Assembly: GCA_017998575.1 (NCBI GenBank)
Contig: JAGOCV010000284.1
Coordinates: forward strand, 1 to 5,230
DNA: 5,230 nucleotides
Direction: 5' to 3'
Source of the DNA: Burkholderiaceae bacterium
GTDB lineage: Bacteria > Pseudomonadota > Gammaproteobacteria > Burkholderiales > Burkholderiaceae
Shown here: in pieces, positions 1-5,230 of the stretch
Numbering within the stretch: the first letter of the stretch is position 1
How the letters are laid out: each line of letters begins with the position of its first letter
Position numbers and translations under genes: made by a program
Notes under the pieces: model-generated
Seen by the model: the letters and a program-made list of their open reading frames with translations, nothing else
The model's database searches: none
Told to the model about the DNA's origin: nothing

Positions 1-1486
1 GGGCCTGGCGACCGACGGATCGAGCGGGCACTACCTGCGCTGGGAAATGCCCGATCCCGAACGCTGGGTGCCCGACGGCTTCGTGATCATCGCCATCGAC
101 GCGCGCGGCACCGGGCAGTCGCCCGGCTACCTCGACCTCTACTCGCCGCGCGAGACGCAGGACTACTACGAGTGCATCGAGTGGGCCGGCGTGCAGGGCT
201 GGAGCAACGGGCGCGTGGGCCTGCTGGGCGTGTCCTACCTCGCGTTCAAGCAGTGGCAGGTGGCGGCGCTGCGCCCGCCGCATCTGGCGGCCATCGTGCC
301 GTGGGAAGGCGCCTGCGACCACTACCGCGACGCCACGCGCCACGGCGGCATCTGGAACAGCGCCTTCCGGCTCGCCTGGTGGCCGCGCCAGGTGCTGGTC
401 AACCAGAACGGCAACGCGGACACCACCCATCGCGACCGCGACACCGGCGAGCCCACGACCGGCACGCCCATCGCGCCCGAGCTGCTGGCCGGCAACCGCG
501 CCGACACGCCGTCGGATCTGGCGCGCCACGTGCTTGACGACCAGTGGTTCCGCGACCGCTCGCCGCAGGTCGAGCAGATCGAGGTGCCGGTGCTGTCGGC
601 CGCCAACTGGGGCGGCCCGGGCAACCACCTGCGCGGCAATGTCGAGGGCTTCTGCCGCGCGGGTTCGGCGCACAAGTGGCTGTTCGGCCACATCGGCACG
701 CACTACGAAAGCTTCTATCTGCCGCACTACGTCGCGATCCAGAAGCGCTTCCTCAACCGCTACCTGCGCGACGAAGCCAACGGCTGGGACGACGAGCCGC
801 GCGTGCAGATCGCGATCCGCGACGTCGATGGTGGCGCGAGCCTGCACACCGACAGCCAGTGGCCGCTGACCGGCACGCGCTGGACCGATCTGCACCTGGA
901 TGCGGCCACCGCCACGCTGTCGCAGACACTGCCGTCCGCCGGCGCGTCGCTGGCCTTCGAGGCGCTGGGCGAAGGCATCGATTTCGCGCTCGCGCCGTTC
1001 GAGCGCGAGACGGTGATCGCCGGCCCGCTGGTGCTGCGCACCTGGGTGTCGTCGAGCACCGCCGATCTCGATCTGTTCGTCGTGCTGCGGGCCTTCCGGC
1101 CTGATGGCAGCGAGGTCATCTTCACCGGCGCCCACGAGAAGGTGCGCGTGGCCATGGGCTGGCAGCGCGCATCGCACCGCAAGCTGTGCGCGCAGCGGTC
1201 GCTGCCCTGGCGGCCCTGGCACACGCACGACGGGCGGCAGATGCTCACGCCCGGCGAGCCCGTCGCGGTGGACGTGGAAATCCTGCCGACGACGTTGCGC
1301 TATCCGGCGGGCAGCCGGCTGGTCCTGACCGTGCGCGGCCGCGACCTGGAAGTGACCTCGCCCGCCAGGCTGCTGCACAACGACCCGACCGACCGCGATC
1401 CCGCGCTCTTCGCGGGCACCACCACGCTGCACACCGGTGGCGCGCACGACAGCTGGTTGCGTGTGCCCGTGATCGGGGCCGCGTGA
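1..1486 (+). CDS. CocE/NonD family serine hydrolase, 5'-truncated by the window edge (hydrolase A)
   Basis: Alpha/beta hydrolase of the X-Pro dipeptidyl-peptidase S15 / cocaine esterase group, expected to hydrolyse an ester or amide bond through an acyl-serine; the substrate cannot be read from sequence. Codons run from base 2, and 494 are visible before the TGA at 1484-1486. The in-frame ATG at 47 is not the start: the conserved YLRWE precedes it, and it aligns with residue 100 of the paralogue at 3555, so about 84 residues are missing and the full protein would be near 578 aa. The nucleophile elbow GVSYL has its Ser codon at 233-235. The candidate catalytic His is in GHIGTHYESFY (His codons 689-691 and 701-703). 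The usual acid site reads NWGG (605-616), with no Asp. The jelly-roll C-terminal domain is marked by WVSSSTADLDLF, RASHRKL, LTPGE and the final SWLRVPVI. The family assignment is secure; the specificity is unknown. Confidence 0.93.
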   Translation, partial: GLATDGSSGHYLRWEMPDPERWVPDGFVIIAIDARGTGQSPGYLDLYSPRETQDYYECIEWAGVQGWSNGRVGLLGVSYLAFKQWQVAALRPPHLAAIVPWEGACDHYRDATRHGGIWNSAFRLAWWPRQVLVNQNGNADTTHRDRDTGEPTTGTPIAPELLAGNRADTPSDLARHVLDDQWFRDRSPQVEQIEVPVLSAANWGGPGNHLRGNVEGFCRAGSAHKWLFGHIGTHYESFYLPHYVAIQKRFLNRYLRDEANGWDDEPRVQIAIRDVDGGASLHTDSQWPLTGTRWTDLHLDAATATLSQTLPSAGASLAFEALGEGIDFALAPFERETVIAGPLVLRTWVSSSTADLDLFVVLRAFRPDGSEVIFTGAHEKVRVAMGWQRASHRKLCAQRSLPWRPWHTHDGRQMLTPGEPVAVDVEILPTTLRYPAGSRLVLTVRGRDLEVTSPARLLHNDPTDRDPALFAGTTTLHTGGAHDSWLRVPVIGAA

Positions 1487-1488
1487 GG

Positions 1489-1509
1489 CCGGCGCATCGC
1501 CGGACTTTT
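1489..1509 (+). terminator. Terminator-like hairpin after hydrolase A
   Basis: Three bases after the hydrolase stop codon, CCGGCG (1489-1494) and CGCCGG (1498-1503) form a perfect 6-bp all-GC stem around the loop CAT, followed by AC and then TTTT (1506-1509). This resembles a short intrinsic terminator, but the T run is only four long and is separated from the stem by two bases, so termination would probably be partial. It could instead be an attenuator or an mRNA-stabilising 3' structure that lowers expression of the Bug genes relative to the hydrolase. GC-rich palindromes of this size also arise by chance in such DNA. Confidence 0.42.
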
Positions 1510-1536
1510 CACCGCATGAACAGAAGACAACACGAC

Positions 1537-1542
1537 AGGAGA
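1537..1542 (+). promoter_or_regulatory. Ribosome binding site of Bug protein 1
   Basis: AGGAGA lies 5 bases before the ATG at 1548, in an A- and C-rich, weakly structured leader. It fixes the start of the downstream gene and rules against the out-of-frame ATG at 1516. Confidence 0.85.
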
Positions 1543-1547
1543 CATCC

Positions 1548-2525
1548 ATGCTGAACCGCCGCTCGACCTTCGCCGCCTGCCTGGCAGGCGCACTGGCGTG
1601 GCCCGCCGTCGCGCAGGCCCAGACGCCCGCCCCCTGGCCCACCAAGCCCGTGCGTTTCATCGTGGCCTTCGCGCCCGCCGGGCCGGCGGACATCATCGCG
1701 CGCCTGCTCGGCCAGCGGCTGGGCGAGGTGCTGGGCCAGAGCGTCGTCGTGGAAAACCGCCCCGGCGCCGGTGGCAGCGTGGCATCGCAGGTGGTGGCGC
1801 GCGCCGAGCCCGATGGCTACACGCTGCTCATCAACACCAGCTCGTATGCGGTCAACCCGTCGATGCAGCGCAACCTCGGCTTCGATGCCGAGAAAGACCT
1901 GACGCTGGCCGCGCTGGTGGCCTCCAGCCCCAACCTGATCGCCATCGCGCCGCAACTCAAGGCCCGCACGCTCAAGGAAGTGATGGAAGAGGCGAAGGGC
2001 GGCACCTACAACTACGGCACGGCCGGCGCCGGCACCACGCCGCACCTGACGGCCGAGTACCTGTTCAAGGTGCTGGGCAAAGTGCCGGTCACGCACGTGC
2101 CGTTCCAGGGCGCGGGCCCGGCGCTGAACGCCACGATGGGCGCGCAGACGCAACTGGCCAGCGTGGCGCTGCCGGCGGCGGTGGAGCTGGTGAAGTCGGG
2201 CCGCGTGCGCGGGCTGGTGGTGACAGGCAGCAAGCGATCGGCCGCGCTGCCCGACGTGCCGACCGTGGCCGAGTCGGGCTTCCCCGGCTTCGAGGACGTG
2301 ACCTGGGTCGGCGTCTTCGCGCCGGCGAAGACGCCCGACGCCATTCTGCAGCGCATCAACCGCGAAGTGGCGCGCCTGCAGCAGGACCCCGACTTCCTGG
2401 CCAAGCTCGCGGCCACCGGCTTCGAGCCGCTGGGCGGCAGCGTGGCCGAGTCGCGCGACTACCTGCACAAGGAACTCGCCAAGTGGGCCCGCGTGGTGAA
2501 GGAAACCGGCGCACAGGCCAACTGA
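1548..2525 (+). CDS. Tripartite tricarboxylate transporter (TctC/Bug family) periplasmic binding protein 1
   Basis: A 325-aa extracytoplasmic solute-binding protein of the TctC/Bug family, close to the usual length of about 320-330 aa. A signal peptide spans residues 1-24: basic MLNRR, a hydrophobic stretch from about 8 to 22, and an AQA site before Gln25. The mature protein opens with WPTKPVRFIVAF. Family landmarks follow in order: PAGPADIIAR (43-52), VVVENRPGAGG, EPDGYTLL, YNYGTAGAGTTPHLTAE, HVPFQGAGPALN, ALPDVPTVAESGFPGFE and GVFAPAKTP. The first ligand loop normally reads GGxxD; here it is AGPAD, keeping Asp48 but with Ala for the first Gly. Known members bind small carboxylates, amino acids or amides such as nicotinamide; the ligand here cannot be deduced. 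No TctA/TctB membrane partner is in the window, so it looks like an orphan Bug protein that would share a transporter encoded elsewhere. It is followed after 41 bp by a second family member. Confidence 0.95.
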   Translation: MLNRRSTFAACLAGALAWPAVAQAQTPAPWPTKPVRFIVAFAPAGPADIIARLLGQRLGEVLGQSVVVENRPGAGGSVASQVVARAEPDGYTLLINTSSYAVNPSMQRNLGFDAEKDLTLAALVASSPNLIAIAPQLKARTLKEVMEEAKGGTYNYGTAGAGTTPHLTAEYLFKVLGKVPVTHVPFQGAGPALNATMGAQTQLASVALPAAVELVKSGRVRGLVVTGSKRSAALPDVPTVAESGFPGFEDVTWVGVFAPAKTPDAILQRINREVARLQQDPDFLAKLAATGFEPLGGSVAESRDYLHKELAKWARVVKETGAQAN

Positions 2526-2552
2526 TCGAGCGCGCAACAACACACGACAACC

Positions 2553-2558
2553 AGGAGA
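2553..2558 (+). promoter_or_regulatory. Ribosome binding site of Bug protein 2
   Basis: AGGAGA lies 8 bases before the ATG at 2567. This site decides the start: the reading frame stays open far upstream through the previous gene, but that stretch is only a shadow of Bug protein 1. The leader closely resembles the one in front of Bug protein 1. Confidence 0.85.
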
Positions 2559-2566
2559 CAGACACC

Positions 2567-3547
2567 ATGATCAATCGCAGGCATTGCCTCGCCACCCTCG
2601 GCGCCCTGGCCGGCGCGCACGCGCTGCCCTCGTGGGCGCAGGCCGACTTTCCCAACAAGCCCATCCGCATGCTGGTGCCGTTTTCGGCCGGCGGCAGCCC
2701 CGACCTCATGGCCCGCGTGATCTCGGTGCAACTGGGCAAGCAACTGGGCCAGAGCGTGGTGGTGGACAACCGGGTCGGCGCGAACGGCATCATCGCCGGC
2801 GAGGCGGTTGCGCGCGCCGAGCCCGACGGCCACACGCTGCTGGTGACCACCGGCTCGCACGCGATCAATCCCAGCATCTACCGCAAGCTGCCCTACGACA
2901 CGATCGCCGACTTCGCGCCGGTGAGCCTGTTCAACGTCGCACCCGCGCTCACGCTGGTGGTCAACAACAACTCGCCGGCCAAGACCTTCAAGGACTTTCT
3001 CGAGCTGGCACGCAAGCCCGACGGCAACGTCTCGTTCGGCTCGCCGGGCACGGGCAACACACTGCACCTGGCGGGCGAACTGCTCAACGTCTCGGCCGGC
3101 ACCAGGATGCTGCACGTGCCCTACAAGGGCGCCGCGCCTGCGCTCAACGCCGTGATGGCGGGCGAGGTGACGGCCTGCTACCTCAGCATGACGGCCGCGA
3201 TCATCGCCGTGAAGGGCGGCCAGGTCCGCCCGCTCGCGGTCACCAGCGCGCAGCGCGTGCCGGCCTTCCCCGACGTGCCCACCATGGCCGAGAGCGGCGT
3301 GGCCGGCATGGACTACAACGGCGGCTGGGTGGGGGTGTTCGCGCCCGGCAAGACGCCGCGCCCGGTCATCCAGAAACTGTCCGCCGAGATCAACAAGGCG
3401 ATGCAGGCGCCCGACGTGAAAGAGAAGCTGCTGTCCTGGGACGCGCCGCCAGCCAGCTACACGCCTGAAGAATTCGCGCGCTTCTTCCAGTCCGAGATGG
3501 ACAAGTTCTCGCGCATCGTCAAGGTGGCCAATGTGCCGATGCAGTGA
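2567..3547 (+). CDS. Tripartite tricarboxylate transporter (TctC/Bug family) periplasmic binding protein 2
   Basis: A 326-aa TctC/Bug-family binding protein, full length for the family. The signal peptide covers residues 1-26 (MINRR, then a hydrophobic core, ending WAQA before Asp27). The twin arginine with RRHCLA is only loosely Tat-like, so Sec export is the safer call. The first ligand loop is the canonical PFSAGGSPDLMAR (38-50), with Gly42-Gly43 and Asp46. Later come VVVDNRVGANG, EPDGHTLLV, AINPSIYRKLPYD, VSFGSPGTGNTLHLAGELL, HVPYKGAAPALN, PAFPDVPTMAESG and WVGVFAPGKTP. It is clearly homologous to Bug protein 1, but the pocket-forming segments differ, suggesting a different or overlapping ligand. 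It sits 41 bp after Bug protein 1 and 7 bp before hydrolase B, so co-transcription with both is very likely. The start is the ATG with a good ribosome binding site immediately before the signal peptide. Confidence 0.95.
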   Translation: MINRRHCLATLGALAGAHALPSWAQADFPNKPIRMLVPFSAGGSPDLMARVISVQLGKQLGQSVVVDNRVGANGIIAGEAVARAEPDGHTLLVTTGSHAINPSIYRKLPYDTIADFAPVSLFNVAPALTLVVNNNSPAKTFKDFLELARKPDGNVSFGSPGTGNTLHLAGELLNVSAGTRMLHVPYKGAAPALNAVMAGEVTACYLSMTAAIIAVKGGQVRPLAVTSAQRVPAFPDVPTMAESGVAGMDYNGGWVGVFAPGKTPRPVIQKLSAEINKAMQAPDVKEKLLSWDAPPASYTPEEFARFFQSEMDKFSRIVKVANVPMQ

Positions 3548-3550
3548 GGA
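3546..3550 (+). promoter_or_regulatory. Ribosome binding site of hydrolase B, overlapping the upstream stop codon
   Basis: GAGGA begins inside the TGA (3545-3547) of Bug protein 2 and ends 4 bases before the ATG at 3555. The close spacing suggests translational coupling, with ribosomes finishing the Bug gene helping to start the hydrolase. It supports 3555 over the later in-frame ATG at 3654. Confidence 0.7.
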
Positions 3551-3554
3551 CGCG

Positions 3555-5230
3555 ATGAGCAGTAAGCCTCAGACGACGAAGGTCGCACCCGACCTGAAGA
3601 CGCGAACCACGGTGGAGAACGGCCTGGTGTTCGAGCGCGACGTGGCGCTTGCCATGAGCGATGGCACGGTGCTGCGCGCCAACGTGTTCCGCCCCGAAGC
3701 ACCCGGCCGCTATCCGGTGGTGATGGCCATGGGCGCCTACGGCAAGGACGTGCATTTCGAGGACGCCTTCAATCCGCAGTGGAAGGTGCTCAAGCAGATC
3801 TATCCCGAGCTCGACAGCAACGGCAGCACCGGCCGTTACCTGCGCTGGGAAGTGGTCGACCCCGAGCGCTGGGTGCCCGACGGCTTCGTGGTGATCCAGG
3901 TGGATTCGCGCGGCACCGGCCGCTCCGAGGGTTATCTCGATCCCTTCGGCCCGGTGGAGACGCGCGACTTCTTCGAATGGATCGAATGGGCCGGCACGCA
4001 ACCCTGGAGCAACGGCAAGGTCGGCCTCATCGGCGTGTCGTACCTGGCCATCAAGCAGTGGCAGGTGGCCGCGCTGCGCCCGCCGCACCTGGCGGCCATC
4101 GTGCCCTGGGAAGGATCGAGCGACTTCTACCGCGACGGCGGCCATCATGGCGGCATCCTGAGCAACAGCTTCACCTTTGCCTGGTGGCCGCGGCAGGTGC
4201 TGGCCAACCAGTACGGCAGCGGCCAGAGCACCCATGTCGACCGCCTCACGGGCGAGCGCACCACCGGGCCCGACCTGCCCGAAGCCATCCTGGCCGGCAG
4301 CCGGGCCGACCATCCGAACGACCGCCTCACCCATCCGCTGTACGACGCGTGGAACCAGGCGCGGGCGGCCAACCTGCCGGCCATCGAGGTGCCCGTGCTC
4401 TCGGCCGCCAACTGGGGCGGGCCCGGCATGCACCTGCGCGGCAACGTCGAAGGCTTCCTGCGAACGGGGTCGAAACAGAAATGGCTGTTCGCGCACATCG
4501 GCACGCACTACGAGAGCTTCTACCTGCCGCACTACGTCGCCATCCAGAAGCGGTTCTTCAACCACTACCTGCGCGGCGAGGACAACGGGTGGGAGCGCGA
4601 ACCCCACGTGCAACTGGAGATCCGCCGTCCCGACGGCACGTCCACGCTGCGCCAGGAGCACGAATGGCCGCTGGCGCGCACCGAGTGGACGCGCCTGTAC
4701 CTCGATCCCGAGGCCGGTGCATTGCAGCCGCAGGCGCCGGCCGCCGCCGGGCAGGTTGCGTATCGGGCGATGAAGGAGAGTGTGAGCTTCTCCACCGCGC
4801 CGTTCGAGGAAGAGACCGAGTTCACCGGCCCGGCGAGCCTGCGCGTGTGGGTGTCGTCCAGCACCACCGATCTGGACCTGTTCGCCATCCTGCGGGTGTT
4901 CGATCCCGAGGGCAAAGAGCGCACCTTCGTGGGCGCGCACGAGCCGGTGCCGATGGCGCTGGGCTGGCTGCGCGCCTCGCACCGCAAGCTCGACGAATCG
5001 CGCAGCACGCCGTGGCGGCCGTGGCACGTGCACGACGAAGTGCAGAAGCTCACGCCGGGTGAGGTGTACCCGCTGGACGTGGAGATCTGGCCCACCAGCA
5101 TGGTGTTCCCGAAGGGTTGGCGGCTGGTGCTCACGCTGCAGGGGCACGACTTCATCGTCGCGCCACCCGGGCGCATGCGCCACGACCACCCGGAAGACCG
5201 GCCCGAGGCCGAGTTCGGCGGCATCAACAC
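3555..5230 (+). CDS. CocE/NonD family serine hydrolase, 3'-truncated by the window edge (hydrolase B)
   Basis: A second S15/cocaine-esterase-type hydrolase, paralogous to the gene at the left edge. 558 residues are visible and no stop is reached; alignment with hydrolase A leaves about 19 residues, giving a total near 577. The N-terminus (MSSKPQTTKV) has no signal peptide or membrane segment, so the enzyme is expected in the cytoplasm. Landmarks: SDGTVLRANVFRP at about 35-47; GAYGKD with Tyr62, the position of the CocE oxyanion-hole Tyr; the elbow GVSYLAIKQW with nucleophile Ser162; a helical cap region at roughly 185-270; NWGGPGMHLRGNVEGF from Asn286, where CocE has its catalytic Asp; AHIGTHYESFYLPHY with His314 and His318; and the C-terminal jelly roll with WVSSSTTDLDLF, RASHRKL and LTPGE. 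The substrate is unknown; esters, amides or peptides are all possible for this fold. Coupling to the Bug genes suggests that it acts on an imported compound. Confidence 0.94.
   Translation, partial: MSSKPQTTKVAPDLKTRTTVENGLVFERDVALAMSDGTVLRANVFRPEAPGRYPVVMAMGAYGKDVHFEDAFNPQWKVLKQIYPELDSNGSTGRYLRWEVVDPERWVPDGFVVIQVDSRGTGRSEGYLDPFGPVETRDFFEWIEWAGTQPWSNGKVGLIGVSYLAIKQWQVAALRPPHLAAIVPWEGSSDFYRDGGHHGGILSNSFTFAWWPRQVLANQYGSGQSTHVDRLTGERTTGPDLPEAILAGSRADHPNDRLTHPLYDAWNQARAANLPAIEVPVLSAANWGGPGMHLRGNVEGFLRTGSKQKWLFAHIGTHYESFYLPHYVAIQKRFFNHYLRGEDNGWEREPHVQLEIRRPDGTSTLRQEHEWPLARTEWTRLYLDPEAGALQPQAPAAAGQVAYRAMKESVSFSTAPFEEETEFTGPASLRVWVSSSTTDLDLFAILRVFDPEGKERTFVGAHEPVPMALGWLRASHRKLDESRSTPWRPWHVHDEVQKLTPGEVYPLDVEIWPTSMVFPKGWRLVLTLQGHDFIVAPPGRMRHDHPEDRPEAEFGGIN

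Noticed and set aside
47..49. ATG as the start of hydrolase A.
   Set aside because: Conserved residues (GHYLRWE) lie upstream in the same frame, and this ATG aligns with residue 100 of the paralogue. The gene begins outside the window.
1516..1554. A 12-codon reading frame starting MNRRQHDRRHPC that overlaps the start of Bug protein 1, as a possible leader peptide.
   Set aside because: I see no convincing ribosome binding site ahead of it and no regulatory codon run, and the resemblance to the NRR of the next gene is short. It is probably chance.
1509..2543. A 344-codon open frame on the minus strand.
   Set aside because: It lies opposite Bug protein 1 and has the low-complexity Arg/His/Gly/Ala composition of a shadow frame. 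No motif was recognised.
1598..2566. Upstream extension of the Bug protein 2 frame, which would give a 649-residue protein.
   Set aside because: The extra 323 residues are the out-of-frame reading of Bug protein 1. A ribosome binding site and signal peptide place the real start at 2567.
2567..2600. Twin-arginine (Tat) signal in Bug protein 2.
   Set aside because: RRHCLA lacks the full consensus and the protein binds no obvious cofactor. Basic RR residues are also common in Sec signal peptides of this family.
3779..5062. A 427-codon open frame on the plus strand.
   Set aside because: It is a shifted reading of hydrolase B, dominated by Arg, Ala, Gly and Pro. The correct frame from 3555 carries all the conserved motifs and simply runs off the window without a stop.
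3519..5189. A 556-codon open frame on the minus strand.
   Set aside because: It is antisense to hydrolase B, whose frame shows clear family motifs throughout. The minus-strand translation is rich in His, Arg, Ala and Gly with no recognisable domain, as expected of a shadow frame in high-GC DNA.

Overview
This window is an ordinary-looking piece of a high-G+C bacterial chromosome or large replicon with four genes, all on the + strand and closely packed. G+C is clearly well above 60% by eye and third codon positions are almost all G or C. The two central genes encode periplasmic binding proteins of the TctC/Bug family. Orphan Bug genes are strongly expanded in Burkholderiales (Bordetella, Achromobacter, Cupriavidus, the Comamonadaceae), so a betaproteobacterium of that order is the best guess. 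This is an inference from gene content and composition, not a taxonomic identification.

Layout: (1) 1-1486, the 3' part of a CocE/NonD-type serine hydrolase (X-Pro dipeptidyl-peptidase S15 fold), lacking roughly its first 84 residues. (2) 1487-1547, a short gap with a GC-rich hairpin followed by four T residues, then a strong ribosome binding site. (3) 1548-2525, a complete Bug/TctC protein with a signal peptide. (4) 2526-2566, a gap with a second strong ribosome binding site. (5) 2567-3547, a second complete Bug/TctC protein. (6) 3555-5230, a second CocE/NonD hydrolase, paralogous to the first, with its true start in the window and only about 19 residues plus the stop codon missing at the right edge.

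The order is hydrolase - Bug - Bug - hydrolase, probably one transcription unit or two adjacent ones. The last three genes look firmly operonic: gaps are 41 and 7 bp, and the ribosome binding site of the last gene overlaps the stop codon of the gene before it. A reasonable but unproven reading is a catabolic module. Two secreted binding proteins would capture small (often carboxylate-bearing) compounds in the periplasm, and two cytoplasmic hydrolases of related but not identical specificity would cleave ester or amide bonds in the imported compounds. No membrane transporter (TctA/TctB), regulator or further catabolic enzyme is in view.

The most interesting points are the doubling of both gene types, the absence of the usual catalytic Asp at its expected position in both hydrolases (the motif reads NWGG), and the terminator-like hairpin between the first hydrolase and the first Bug gene. 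I saw no RNA genes, mobile elements, CRISPR arrays or wholly new system here.
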